From Papio anubis (taxonomy: Eukaryota; Chordata; Mammalia; Primates; Cercopithecidae), in the NCBI RefSeq assembly GCF_008728515.1, contig NC_044977.1, forward strand, positions 190,205,987 through 190,269,986: a stretch of DNA of 64,000 nt, read 5' to 3'. The position numbers and the translations under genes are program-made. Each line of letters starts with the position of its first letter. The first letter of the stretch is position 1. A model generated the notes under the pieces. It was not told the DNA's origin and searched no databases. It saw nothing but the letters and a program-made list of their open reading frames with translations. Shown here piece by piece: positions 1-16,860 of the stretch.

Positions 1-357
1 ATCCAACATACACAGAAGCAGGAAAGACGGACACATTCTGAAAATAAAAACACATCAACTGAGATAATCACAAGATGGCCCAGATGTTGTAATTAGCAGA
101 CAAGAAATTTCTAGAATGCATTACAACTATATCCCATGAAGTAAAAGAAAATATGGTCATAGTGAATGGACTTAAAATCTCAGCAAATAAATACAAATAA
201 TAAAAATGCAAATTCTAGAATCAAAAAAATACAACATCTGAAAATTTTTCAAAAATCACTAGATAGCTTTAACAACAGAATTGAGATTGCGGAGAAAAGG
301 GAGGGTGAACTTAAAGATGAAACGACAGAAATTATCCAATGTAAAGAACAAAGGAAG

Positions 358-661
358 GCCAGGTGAACTGGGATTAGACTCCTCTAATCCCAGGACTTTG
401 AGATGCCGAGGTGGGTGGATCACCTGAGGTCCGTAGTCTGAGACCAGCCTGGCCAACATGGTAAAACCCCATCTCTACTAAAAATACAAAACAAAACTAG
501 CCAGTCGTGGTGGTGGGCACCTGTAATCCCAGCTACTCTGGAGGCTGAGGCAAGAGAATCACTTAAACCGGGAGGCAGAGGTTGTGGTGAGCCAAGACCA
601 AGTCACTGCACTGTAGCCTGGGAGACAGAGCAAGACTCTGTCTCAAAAAAAAAAAAAAAAA
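358..661 (+). mobile_element. AluS-like element
   Basis: A full-length dimeric Alu in sense orientation with both monomers, a middle A-rich linker near 480-495 and a terminal A-run at 646-661. It interrupts the old L1 and so is younger than it. The first 40 bases diverge from consensus. No clean target-site duplication was seen. Confidence 0.95.
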
Positions 662-802
662 GTAAGAGAAAATGACACATTATACACAGAAGAACAACTA
701 TCCAATTAAGAATTGATATCTCATCAGAAATCATAAAGGCCAGAAGAGAGTAGAACAGCATTTTTTTGGGTTAAATTTTTAAAAAACAAACAAACCCTTT
801 CA

Positions 803-1285
<483 letters not shown>

Positions 1286-1989
1286 TCAGATCCTCAGAAA
1301 GGAAAGAAGAATATTAGAATATAAAACATCTGGATAAATACAAAAACTGTACTTTTTTCCTCTTAATTTCTTTTTAATATATATAATATAGATTGACAGT
1401 TTAAAACAAAAATGATATCACTGCCTTTTATGGATTATAACACTTACAGATGTCATACACATAAAATCGAAAAGAAATCTAAATCTCATAAGGAATGAAG
1501 GGGTGTATGAAGTTACACGACTGCAAATTTTGTCTATTTTGTGTAAAATATTAACTATAAGTACACTTCAAAAGTTAAGAATACACAAACATATAATCCT
1601 TAGAGCTACCATGAGGAAAAATATCATTGAATTATAGATAAGAGCCAATATGTAATTTTAAATGGAATTCTAAATTTATCCCACAAAAGGCAAGAAAGGA
1701 GGAATCCCAGCGGGTGGGGAAACGGTAGGGACAAATAGAAAATGAATAATAAAATAGTTGGTGTAAACCCACAATATTAATAATAACATTAAGATTTAAT
1801 GGACTAAGCACTCCAATTAAAAGGCAGAGTTGTTCTGAATGAATGAAAATACAAGTAAGGCCCAACTATAAATTGTTTATAAAAATATATACTTTCAATA
1901 TAAAGACAAAGAGAAGCTGAAAGTAAATGGACGGTAAAAAAAAAATTTGGCGTGCAAACAATAATATTAAGAAAGTTTGAGGAGCTATG

Positions 1990-2280
1990 TTTTTTGTTGT
2001 TGTTGTTTGTTTTATTTATTTATGAGACAGGGTCGCACTCTGTTGTCAGGCTGGAGTACAATGATGCAGTCACAGCTCACTGCAGCCTCAACCTCCTGGA
2101 TTCAATTGATCCCCCCACCTCAGCCTCTCAAGTAGCTGGGACTATAGGTGTGCATCACTGCGCCCAGCTAATTTTTGTATATTTTGTAGAGATGGGGTTT
2201 TGCCATGTTGCCCTGGTTTTGCCATGTTGCCCAGGCTGTTCCCAAACTCCTGTGCTCAAGCAATCCACCAACCTCAGCCT
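1990..2280 (-). mobile_element. AluJ-like element with small internal duplication
   Basis: An antisense Alu with J-type diagnostic differences, inserted at the L1 endonuclease region. A short stretch (a GTTTTGCCATGTTGCCC repeat near 2197-2235) occurs twice in tandem, a local duplication inside the element. The 5' end of the Alu (right side here) is truncated near 2280. Confidence 0.92.
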
Positions 2281-3488
2281 TATAAGTTAGCAAAAGAAGA
2301 GCAATTAAACCCAAATTAAGTACAAATTAAATCAAATTAAGTACAAAGAATGAAATAATAAAGAGCAGAAGTCAATAAAATCCAAAATGGACAAACATTA
2401 AAGAAAAGTCAATTAAGTGAAAACTGGTTTTCAAAAGATATCAGTAAAATTAAAAATCTCCAGCTAAGTTGATCAAAAAACAAAGAGAAAAGCCACAAAT
2501 TCTCAAAATCAGAAATAAAAAATGATAACATTAGTACAGATCCTGCAGATATCAAAAAGGGTGAAAGGGTTTATTATTGATAATTTTATAGCAATGTATT
2601 TGACAATTTAGATAAAATGGATAAATCCATTGTAAGACATAAACTGATGCAAGAAGAAATAAAAATTTAAATATCCTCATATCAATTTAAATAACTAAAT
2701 TTGTAAATAAGAACTTTTCCATTAGAAAAGTTAAGGCTCAGATGGTTTCTCTGGTGTATTCTATCAAGGGTTTGAAGAAGAAATACCAATTCTACATGAA
2801 CTTTTCAAAAAAAGGAGAAGGAGGAAACACTTCTAAACTCATTTTAGGAGGTCAGTATTACCCTGACATCAAAACAAGACAGAGATCACAAGAACATAGA
2901 CACAAAAATAAATTTTAAAAAATAAGATCAAGCATATATCAAAAAGGATAATACATTGTCACCAAGTGGATTTAATCCAGGAATGCTAGATTGTAATTCA
3001 CCACATTAATAGAATAAACAAGGAAAACATGATCATTTCAATAGATACAGAAGGAGCACTTGAAAAAATCTGACACTCACTAATAATAAAATCTCTTTCA
3101 AAGTAGGAATAGAGGTATAGAGATAAATAGGAATAGAGGAATAGACGTAAAATAGAGGTAAATAGAGGTAAACTTCCTCAACTTGATAAATAACATTTAT
3201 AAAAACAAACATCATATTTAATGGTAAGAGACTGAGTAATTTTCCCTGAATAATTTCAGGAACAGTGCAAAGATGTCCATCTCACCACCACTATTTAACA
3301 TAGCATTAGAAGATCTAGCCAGGGCAAAAAGGCCAGAAAAGAAAATAAAAGGCATCTAGATTGAAAAGGAAGAAATAAAACTCTATTTGCAAATGACATG
3401 ATTGTCTCTTAAAAATTCTAATAAATCTTTTTTTTAATTCTAGAAGTAATAAATGAGTTCAACAAGATGGTAGGATATGTTTATTTCC

Positions 3489-3911
3489 TGCATTAGTGCA
3501 TTCTCACACTGCTATAAAGAAATTCCTGAGACTGAGTAATTTATAAAGAAAAGAGTTTTAATTGGCTCATGGTTCTGCAGGCTGTACGGGAAGTATGATG
3601 CTGGCATCTGCTCGGCTTCTGTGGAGGACTCAGGAAACTTACAATCATGGCAAAAGACAAAAGGGGTGCCAGCACTTCACATGACCAGAACAGGAGGAAG
3701 AGAGAGAAAGTCGGGAGGTGCTACACACTTTTAAACAACCAGGTCTCACAACAACTTACTATCATGATGGCAACACCAAGGGGGATGGTGCTAAACCACT
3801 CATGAAAAGTCAGCCCCCGATCCAAACACCTCCCACCAGGCCCCACCTGCAGCACTGGGGATTACATTTCAACATGAGACTTGGGCAGGGAAATACATCC
3901 AAACCATATCA
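3489..3911 (-). mobile_element. Solo MaLR LTR (MST/THE1-like)
   Basis: A 423-bp sequence in reverse orientation with TG...CA ends matches the LTR of mammalian apparent LTR retrotransposons (ERVL-MaLR, MST type). It begins with the reverse complement of the CTAATACA-type end and finishes near 3911. It interrupts L1 ORF2, which resumes at 3912. No convincing 5-bp target-site duplication was seen. It is non-coding. Confidence 0.85.
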
Positions 3912-4457
3912 ACAAACATAGGCAAATCAAACAATTTAATATACTAGCAATGAATACATGGACACCAAATATAAAATATAACATATAATCAAGAAAATGA
4001 AATATTTAGGTGTAAATATTACTAAAGATGTCCAGCACTTATGTGTTGAAAACATCAAAATGCTAACGAAAGAAATCAAAGAAAAATCTAAGTAAATGGT
4101 TGACATATGATAGTCATGGATAGGAATACTCAAAATAGTAATAATGTCAAATTTCCCCAAATTGGTATACAGGTATAGCACAATTCCAATCAGAATCTCA
4201 GCAAGATTTTTATAGATGTAGACAAGCATATTCTAAATGTATATGAAAAAAGCAAAGGGAGTTGAATAAGTAAAATAGTTTGGGGAAAATAATTTGGAAA
4301 AAATCATATTACCTGATTTTAAGACTGATTAGATAGCATCAGTAATCAAGTAAGCAGGAGGAATAGATACAAAGATCAATGAAACAGAATAAAGAACCCA
4401 GAAATAGGTTCTAGATATTCTAGGTGTGAGCCCCGCACAAGTAGGGCCAACTCATTT

Positions 4458-4757
4458 TTGACAAAGGTGCAAAAGCAATTCAATGGGGAAGGGATAGCCT
4501 TTTTAAGAAACAGTACTAGAGCAAACAGATATTCTTCGACAAATACGAAAAAAGAAAAAGAAAGGAACCTCAACTCAAAAATCATGCCTTTTAGAAAAAT
4601 TAATTTAAAATGGACCATAGATTTAAATGTAAAACATAAAACTATAAAACTTTCAGAAGATAACATGAGGACAAATCCTCAGGACCTATGGTTTGGTGAA
4701 GAGTTCTTAGACGAAAAGCAAAAAAAAAAGAAAAAGACAGAAAAAACTTTTAAGTGA
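4458..4757 (+). pseudogene. L1 ORF2 C-terminal remnant
   Basis: A 99-codon open stretch, rich in lysine and asparagine, matches the C-terminal region of L1 ORF2 in position and composition. It has no start of its own within the family, no catalytic motif, and is cut by frame breaks on both sides. It is a fossil of a transposon protein, not a gene. Confidence 0.7.
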
Positions 4758-5911
4758 TAAATTGGACTTTATCAACACTAAAAACTTTTGCGCTGTAAAA
4801 GACCCTCTTAAAAGGAAGAAAAGACAAGTTATAGACTGGGAGAAAATATCTGTAAACAGCAAATCTGAAAAAGGACTCATATCTAGAATATATAAAGAAT
4901 TCTTAAAACTGAAGAGTAAAATAATCAAACAATTTAAATAGAAAAGTGGTAAAAGACACATGAAGAGAAATTTTAATGAAGAGTATATAAAAATAAAAAA
5001 TAAGTACATGAAAAGATGTTAAACATCACTAGTCAATAAAGAAATGCAAATAAAGACCACAATGAGATATTACCACATATCTATTAGATCAAGTAAAATT
5101 TCAAAATAGCCACAACACCAAATCATGGCCAGGATGTAGAAAAACTGGATTTCTTATACATTGCTGGTGGTAATGTAAAATGATTCAGTTACTGTGGAAA
5201 ACAGCTTGAAAGTTTCTTTTAAAATTACCATACCTCACAGCAATTGCACTTCTAGGTATTTATCCCAGAGAAATGAAAACTTATGTCAACATTAAAACCT
5301 ATACATAATTGTGCTTAGCCACTTCATTTTTATTATCCCAAACTGGAAACAACCAAAATGTTCTTCAATAGGTGAATGGTTAAATAAACAGCGGAACATG
5401 TATACTACAGAAAACTGCTCAGCAATAAAAAGGAATGAACTATTGATACATGCAATAGTTTGAATTTATTTCAAAGTCATTATGTTAAATGAGAAAAAAA
5501 AAGCCAAGTTCAAAAGGTGACATACTGTATGATTCCATTTATATAACACTCTTGAAATGACAAAATTATAGTGTTGGAAAACAGGTTAGTGGTTGTCAGA
5601 GGTTAGGGATGGTTGGAGAGAGGGGGATGGGTGTGACTATAAAGAGGTAGCACAAGAAAGATTTTTACGGTGATGAAATAATTCTGCATATTGATTGTGA
5701 GGTGCTGACAAATATACATATATGATAAAATGACATAGAACTATACACACACATTGTACCAGTGTCAAATTCCTAGTTTTAATATTATACTATAACCATC
5801 TAAAATGTAACCACTGGGGGAAACTGAGTGAAGGGCACATACATCCTCTTTGTGCTACCTTTGTAACTTCCTGTGAACTTATAAGTATTTCCAAATAAAA
5901 GGCTGAATTAA

Positions 5912-7640
<1,729 letters not shown>

Positions 7641-7835
7641 TACATCAGAGCAGTTTTTCAGATTTTTTGATGGGCTAGGATTCAAGGCAAAAGCAAAAAT
7701 GGAATTGATTTAAATAAATAAAAATAAAATATTTTATCTTCTCTTCCCCTCTCACAATCCCTTCAGATCACTTTCTGACACGCAAAGGAATGGCAAAAAT
7801 GCAATCCAACATTGAATCATAAATTACTAGACACC

Positions 7836-8520
7836 AGCAGCTGTGCTAGGTGCTGGGACACCAAGAGGGATCACACCTGGTTTCTGCCCTTGAGAAGCTC
7901 ACAATATAAACAGGGATAGAGGTGGGTGCACAGTGAATGCTCATACAAACCAGACCGCAGTGCGGCAAAGCACAAGACAATGCTTCACTCAGCAGGGGGA
8001 TAGTCAGTACTGACACGGTTAGGAGTTTGAAGACTGTGGCCTCACAGAGGAGGTGACAATGAGTAGAACCTTGAAAGATGAGACTGTTTTTTTGTTTGTT
8101 TGTTTTTTGAGAGACGGGGTTTCACTCTGTCACCCAGGCTGTTGCAGGAGTGCAGTGGCACAATCATAGCTCACTGTAGCCTGAAACTCCTGGCCTAAGT
8201 GATCCTCCCACCTTAGCATCCCTAGTAGCTAGGACTCCAGGTGCACGGCCACGCCTGGCTACGTTTTTTATTTTTTGTAGAAATGGGATCTCGCTGTGTT
8301 GCTCAGGCTGGTCTCAAACTCCTGGGCTCAAGCAATCCTTCCACCTTGGCCTCTCAAAGTGCTGGGATTGCAGGAATGAGTCACTGTGCCCAGCCAGGAT
8401 GAGACAAATTAAATTAGCAGAGAAGGTGGAGAGATATGGCAGAGGAAACAGCAGAGGGAACATCCCAGCAGTGACCCCTGTGACGTTTCGGGGAGTCAAG
8501 GGTATTTTGGTGGGGCAGGT
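7836..8520 (-). mobile_element. L2 LINE 3' region, split by an Alu
   Basis: The segments 7836-8084 and 8398-8520 resemble the antisense 3' end of L2: a tail-region match (GTGCTAGGTGCTGGGA type) followed by the C-terminal coding part of ORF2 read in reverse. Divergence is high, as expected for a pre-placental element. The right-hand boundary is uncertain. Confidence 0.65.
8085..8395 (-). mobile_element. AluJ element
   Basis: A full-length antisense Alu with J-type features. GATGAGAC is present at 8077-8084 and again at 8398-8405, consistent with a target-site duplication. It inserted into the L2 fossil. Confidence 0.95.
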
Positions 8521-8871
8521 GCTTAGGAGCAAACTAATGTGAAAAGAAGCAATGCAGAGCATTTGGTCCCTGGTTTAGCTGTTTGCTGTCTGATGGTCTC
8601 TGTGTTTGGGCATCAGCGTCCAAGCCCTGCTTATGCCCACTGGGCCAGCCTCTCAGGAGAGCAGCAGGGTACCCTGTACCTATTCATTCAGAGCCAGCAG
8701 CCAGGGGATAACTCAGCATAAAGAAACTTCTTTTGAATCACATCATTGGTGACATTGGATCCATACTGTCAAGCCCACAAGGCTGCAAAATTTCCCCAAT
8801 GTATTCATTTGGGTTCCAGTTAAATGGACAGTAATGATCCTTTAGGAGTGTGTGTTGAGGTGTCAACATAT
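8521..8871. other. Unique sequence, nothing recognised
   Basis: About 350 bp of non-repetitive DNA. It contains short open frames on both strands without recognisable domains or convincing initiation context. I see no RNA gene or regulatory element here. Confidence 0.5.
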
Positions 8872-9035
8872 CCAGTACCTTACGCTTTACAAAACACTTT
8901 CTCACCTGTGACCAGACAAGTCTACGCATGCGCCCATGAGTTAGGGAGGCAGAGAAAATGTATCCCATTTGATAGATGAGGAAACAGGCTGGAGTTGCCG
9001 ACTAGGTTCAAGGTCGATGTCCCCTGTCACAGCGG
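8872..9035 (-). repeat. MIR SINE fragment
   Basis: A decayed antisense match to the MIR core and 3' half: a GCTTTACAAAACACTTTC-type segment followed by the GATGAGGAAAC block near 8975. The order and spacing fit MIR. Identity is low. Confidence 0.5.
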
Positions 9036-9439
9036 CTGAAGGACATAAAGAGTGTGAAGGTCAGGGGCGAGAGAAGGAATGATTTATTGACCAGGTCCCC
9101 ATCCAGCTTTTTGGGATATGAGTCTTTCAGCAGAATGTCAAAAAGTCTAATTTTCTGTGGACTCCAGAAAAGATGATTTTTATCAGATCAACAAGCCACC
9201 ACAGAGTGTTAAAAGCATACCCTCTGGCTTTTTCTGCTAATGACTATGAAATTCACATTCAGTGATGAACCTCTTCTCAGGATGGAATGCTTTTATAGTA
9301 ATGCCACTAATTAATAACTCTCTTCTCCTATCCCTCTTTGTGATGTTGAATCATAGGGCATAGATGCTGGCAGGGCTTTAGAGGCACTAGTAATGTGGTT
9401 TTTAAATCTTTTTCATTGACTGATCAGCATCTTTCATCT
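9036..9439. other. Unique sequence, nothing recognised
   Basis: About 400 bp of moderately AT-rich non-repetitive DNA with no open frame or motif that I can interpret. Confidence 0.5.
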
Positions 9440-9580
9440 CCTTGGTTCATAACCTGTGACGCAGACAACAGCCTGGATCATTATGCCCATCTTATACGTG
9501 AAATAACCAAGGAAAAAAGCGGCTAAGCCACTTCCCCAAGTCATAGAACTAGGTCTAGAACATGTCTTGTGACTACCAAA
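9440..9580 (-). repeat. MIR SINE fragment
   Basis: Antisense MIR-like sequence: an ATTATGCCCATCTTATA block, the GGCTAAGCCACTTCCCCAAG block and the following TCATAGAACTAG segment occur in MIR order. Confidence 0.55.
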
Positions 9581-10786
9581 CAACGCTCAATCTACTACAT
9601 CAAACTTCCTTTCTCTTCCACCCTGCAGATCAGATGCAAATTGCAACCTCCCTGAGCTTCACCAAGGAGGAAAGCAGCCCAGAGAGGAGTAGAGGTCCGG
9701 CTTTGATGGCAGTGTGGGAGAGCCCCTTGACTCTTACCCTCCCTCCAGAGAGAGAAACAGTTTTGCCTTCAAACCATCATGAGGATTGTTGCCTGCCAGC
9801 TCTGTCTCAACTTAAATATGACTCCAAGCCAATATCAAAAGGAAGGTGCCACTGTCCACCTACCCATTCCCCAGCAGCTGGCCACATTGTGCCATCCTAG
9901 CCACAGCTGAGCCTGCTCCAGGCCATTCTCTTGAAACACATAATAGCATCCTCCTCCCAGCCCAGCTTCCACTGACAGGCAGGCTCTGAAGCCAGCAGGC
10001 TGCTGCCTGAAGCAGCTCCCAGCAGGAGCTCGATGGAGGCCGGCAAGGTTACAGGTGCTTTTCATCCAGCCTCACAGGAGAGCACCAACTTCCTGCTGCT
10101 AGAAATTTGTCTGCAAATTTTTGTCTTCATTCAAATCGATGGATAGAAGCCGGGAGACACTGGGGTGATATGATAACTTGATTAAGCCCCAGAACAGATG
10201 ACACGGTAGCTCAAAGGCCATGTGCCCTCCTCCTTAACCTCTCCCAGGGAGACCGCAGGCTTTGCTAGTAATTGGCCCATTGTCCTTCCGCTGCGATTCC
10301 TGCACAAGCCGGGAGTCGCCTGGTTAGGGGCTCCTTTCTGGGGCAGCCTTAAATACTCTCAGACCCGTCAGGCCTAGGGAACTGTGAAAAATACCTGTGC
10401 AATGGAACATACCAGAGTCACATTCTGAGAAGCTGAAAATGACCCTTACTGAAAACAATGACCTAAGATAGTCTCCCATCCTCAAGCACAGCTGTAAATT
10501 GCAACACATCCAGGGATGAAAGCCCAAGACTGTTAAAAGGTGTTCAGACTTTTAGAATATTCTGTTTTTGGGGGAGAAAATCCCCCTGACCTTTCATTGT
10601 TGTCCAGGTCGGTGTCTCCTGTTGGATTACACATTATCGAGAGTGTTTCTGATCAACCACTTCCAGATACTCTGGCGTTCACTGGTGTGAGCCCATCTTG
10701 GGTGAGCTAATGTGGATACCTGTGTATGTCATTACCTCTGGAAAAGAGAGGTGGGTTCCAAGCTGGAAAGAAGAGTGCTAAATAGA
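9581..10786. other. Unique sequence
   Basis: About 1.2 kb of non-repetitive DNA. Open frames of 112 codons (9562-9900, +) and 76 codons (9835-10065, -) are present, but neither has a recognisable domain, and they overlap on opposite strands as chance frames do. No gene is called. Confidence 0.5.
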
Positions 10787-10795
10787 AGATATAAG

Positions 10796-11386
<591 letters not shown>

Positions 11387-11395
11387 AGATATAAG

Positions 11396-11924
11396 TAGAT
11401 ATTTGCTGTGATGATAGTTTTCCATTCTGTTTTAAAATCTTCTGTCAGCCTTTGTTCAGTGACTTAAGACATTTTAGAGCTGAGAGGGAGCTGAACACGA
11501 ATCCCCTCAACCCATTATTTTTTGTAGGAATATATGAGAGGAATAAAATTCACTACTGTCTGCTCAAAGTTTGAGTTGGATCCTTGCTGGGGAACGTGAA
11601 AAACAAAGCTGTTAGTGACGCTTTGAAAATAAGCAAGGTATACTATTAAAGGTTAAATAAATGCTATTTTAAATTTTCATTATGATTTATTGCTCAAGTC
11701 TCCCTATAAGAAAGAGGGCTACAGTATGCCAACATCACCCCTTTCTGTCTTTGTCATGGGAATGGAATGTCTTTTGAACTGCTAAAGTAGATAATTCCAT
11801 GCCTGGAAGAAAAACGAAGGGAGGGGGAGGGGGAGAGTAGAAGGAAAAAAGATTCTCTCATTTCCTAATAATTGCAAAGGCCAGGAATGTGCCACAGCGG
11901 CATTCAGGAAAATTCGGCGATGCG
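11396..11924. other. Unique sequence upstream of a CpG island
   Basis: About 530 bp of non-repetitive, AT-rich DNA ending in a polypurine stretch (GGGAGGGGGAGGGGGAGAG near 11819-11837) just before the CpG island. It could be upstream regulatory DNA of whatever starts in the island, but no specific site was identified. Confidence 0.5.
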
Positions 11925-12885
11925 TGCCACAGTTGGGTGCGCGCCCTGTCCCTCTAGTGCCAGGTAGGGGACTGGGGAGCCGCCTCTGCCATCTGCCAAG
12001 GACCCACGCGGCCCGAGCGATTTACCCATTCCCTGCAATGGCGAGATTTCTTTCTTTAAAAAAAAAAAAAAAAAAAAAAAAGTTTGTTGTTTCACAGTTG
12101 GCCTCTTGGCCCCGAAGGGCAGCGTGCGCCCCGCGTGCAGTGTCCCGGCCCTCGCGGCGCTTGGAGCCTCCAAGCTCCGGCCGCGCGGCTGGAAAGGCCT
12201 CTCTGAAGGGGGCGGTCCGCTCTGCCCACTGCGACTCCGGCCATTGTCCCCGCTCGCCCCGCAAGGGAACTGAGGAGGGAGCTTTTTAAATAGTTCTCCG
12301 GGAACAAAGGGAGCCCAGGCGCCGGGCTTCATTACGGGCTCATCGGCCACACCAGCGGGCCCGCCTCTCGCCACAGCCTCGGCCACAACCAGCACCAGCC
12401 GGTGGCTCAAGGCGGCCGCAGCCCGCTCGCTGGCTCCTCCCAGCCCTTCCCCTCCTGCCCCGGGCCCCGCTGCGCCCACGCTGCGCCCACGCTGCACCCA
12501 CGCCCCGCCAGACCGCTCCCGCCTGCCAGGTAAAAGCAGAGCGCCGGGATCCACCGGGCCCCTCTGGACCTGCCCCACGCCCTGGCGCGTCCCTTTCCCC
12601 GTGGGGACCCTCCAGCGACCTGAGCGTGAGAGAAGATCTAACCTAAGCCGCCACCGCGAGGGACCACATTTAGGAGATCCGAGCCTGCCTGGCGGTTGTG
12701 AGCCTCCCCTCCCAGGACTTTCCCAAGGGCTGACTACCAACCACCCCGCGCCCGGCCCCCACGCTCGCCCCGGCAGGCAGCGTGTCCCCACCAGGCCTTC
12801 GCCCACCGCGTGGGCTCCTGCCCTGGCCTCACCTGTCCCCGACACTCCAAGTCCCCGCCGAACAGACCTAACTGACCACAGCCAG
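11925..12885. promoter_or_regulatory. CpG island, candidate promoter and first exon
   Basis: About 960 bp with dense CpG dinucleotides and high G+C, unlike the AT-rich flank. CpG is strongest at 12120-12260 and 12310-12530. A TATA-like TTTTTAAATAG lies at 12283-12293. A good 5' splice-site match (CCAG followed by GTAAAAG) has its intron side starting at 12530 on the plus strand. Together they could outline a first exon of about 200 bp, starting near 12315 and transcribed rightwards. No known coding exon was recognised. The 349-codon minus-strand frame across the island (11904-12953) is best explained by scarcity of stop codons in GC-rich DNA. Direction of transcription is inference; CpG islands are often bidirectional. 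Confidence 0.65.
12058..12081. repeat. (A)24 run inside the CpG island
   Basis: An uninterrupted run of 24 A residues with no Alu or other retroelement body attached on either side. It is an isolated mononucleotide microsatellite in otherwise GC-rich DNA. Confidence 0.95.
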
Positions 12886-12991
12886 GAGTGGGTCATTCGA
12901 GGGTCAGGAGAGGCCTTAGACATAAAATGCACACATGGGTGACACAAACACACTCTCTGAGCCTCTTGTTGAACAAAATGGAGCTAGGTAG

Positions 12992-13321
<330 letters not shown>

Positions 13322-13432
13322 TAATGTATGAGACACGCCCCTTTATAGTAGGTGCTGCTTAAATCATAATTACAGTCATTGTCACATGGAACCTACAGCA
13401 TCCAACGTAAGAGGCTTTGAAAAGTGCTTCTG

Positions 13433-13740
13433 GGCCAGACAAGGTGGCTCCCCCCTTGTAATCCCAGCAACTCTGGGGGCTGACTTGGGAGGATTGCTTG
13501 AGGCCAGGAGTTCAAGCACAGTCTGGGAAACATGGCAAGATCTCGTCTCTAAAAAATAAAATAAATTAGCCAGGTATGGTGGTGTGCACCTGTAGTCTTA
13601 GCTATTCAGGGGGCTGAGACAGGAGAATTGCTTGAGCCCAGGAGTTTAAGGCTCCAGTGAGCTATGATCACACCACCATACTCTAGCCTGGGCAACAAAA
13701 GAGACCCAGTCTCTTTTAAAAATTTTAAAATAAAATAGGA
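13433..13740 (+). mobile_element. AluJ element
   Basis: A diverged sense Alu with a T- and A-rich tail (13713-13740). A GAAAAGTGCTTCTG-type flank on the left recurs in decayed form after the tail (near 13740-13753), consistent with an old target-site duplication. Confidence 0.93.
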
Positions 13741-14015
13741 AAGAAAGTGCTCTGAAGTGATGAGGTCTGCAGTGGGGCAGACAGCAAGCGAGGCAAATCA
13801 CAGCACATGCTCCTCCACTGACAGAAACCCTCCCCCACGCACACCCTGCTCCTGCCTAAGCTCCTCTGCAGAAGGACCTTCAAAGCCCGTGGCAAGCGCC
13901 CCGGCAGGTGCTGCACAATGATAAATCCTGATGCATAAGACCCTCAGACAAGGCTAATGGGCCATGCTGTGGGAAGCCAGGAGGTAACTGAATGGAGAGG
14001 TTTCCCTGGGTGGCT

Positions 14016-14243
14016 GGGAGGGCTGTTCCACGTTGAACCACGCCGAACTCTGTTGCTCACATGGGAGGTTGTTCCACGTCGAACCATGCCAAACACGGTC
14101 GCTCACATGGGCTGTTCCACGTTGAACCATGCAGAACGCGGTCGCTCACATGGGAGGTTGTTCCACGTCGAACCATGCCAAACACGGTTGCTCACATGGG
14201 AGGCTGTTCCACATGGAACCATGCTGAACGCTGTCGCTCACAG
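14016..14243 (+). repeat. Minisatellite, five units of 43-47 bp
   Basis: Five tandem units at 14016-14062, 14063-14108, 14109-14151, 14152-14197 and 14198-14243. Each contains a TGTTCCACGT-like core and ends in GCTCACAT or GCTCACAG. Units 2 and 4 are almost identical, and units 1, 3 and 5 share other variants, suggesting a two-unit amplification step. Open frames through the array are periodic by-products and not evidence of a gene. Confidence 0.95.
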
Positions 14244-14819
14244 AGGATCCGGCCAGTGCCCACAGGAAGTGGGTGAAAGAACATTCACAGGTAGAATAAG
14301 AGTGCAGCCTCCCTGGGGAGCTTCCCATAGGGCCAAAGAGCTCGCACTCCAGCTCCTCGGTGGCACCCCAGGTTAGTTAAAAGGCTGCCCTCATTGGTGC
14401 CTACCCAGAGGACTCCTGATACATCGGATGAGGCCTGGGCAGGCAGGTGGGAAGCGCAAACCCACAGGCAGCTGAGAACAGCTACAAATCCTCTCCTCTA
14501 TCCCAACAGAAGACCATTTGTTCCTTCTCCGTTGGGGTGGGTGCTGAGGAAGGCGCTTTGTTGCAGAGTGGAGCAGACAGCAAGCTGACTGCTGTCCCCA
14601 GATTGCCGCCCACACCTAACCAGGACTAGCCCTGGGAGCCAGGAGGGAAAATGTAGGACAGCGACCAACCATGGCCCTCCAGATGGGTGAGTGCACTCCT
14701 ACTCCTTCATGCAGCTCATACCAGGCACCAGATCCCAGTGATACTCTGTCATTCACAGCACACCAGCGGTTACACCTGAGGTCCCCAAAGGAGTAAAGGC
14801 AAGAAGAAATGGATTTAGC
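14244..14819. other. Unique sequence, nothing recognised
   Basis: About 575 bp between the minisatellite and an Alu. There are several overlapping short frames on both strands without domains. No element was identified. Confidence 0.5.
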
Positions 14820-16731
<1,912 letters not shown>

Positions 16732-16860
16732 AAACACTTACTGATTTCCTCCCATGTGCCACATTCTGTGCTTTCTGGTTTTGAAGCCACATTCAGCAGA
16801 AGATACAAACATGGAACAAACAAAGACGGTATTATGTTGTAAGTGTTAAATTAAAGAAAT
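16732..16860 (-). repeat. Probable L2 3' end fragment
   Basis: Antisense similarity to the L2/MIR tail region (ACTTACTGATTTCCTCCCAT followed by a TGCCACATTCTGTGC-type segment). It is short and diverged. Confidence 0.4.

Noticed and set aside
11904..12953. A 349-codon minus-strand open frame across the first CpG island, the longest in the window
   Set aside because: It lies in GC-rich DNA where stops are rare, crosses an A24 run read as poly-phenylalanine, has no domain, and other frames on both strands are also open there.
13957..14376. A 139-codon frame with repeated peptide segments
   Set aside because: The peptide repeats mirror the 46-bp minisatellite; the frame holds because the unit sequences happen to lack stops.
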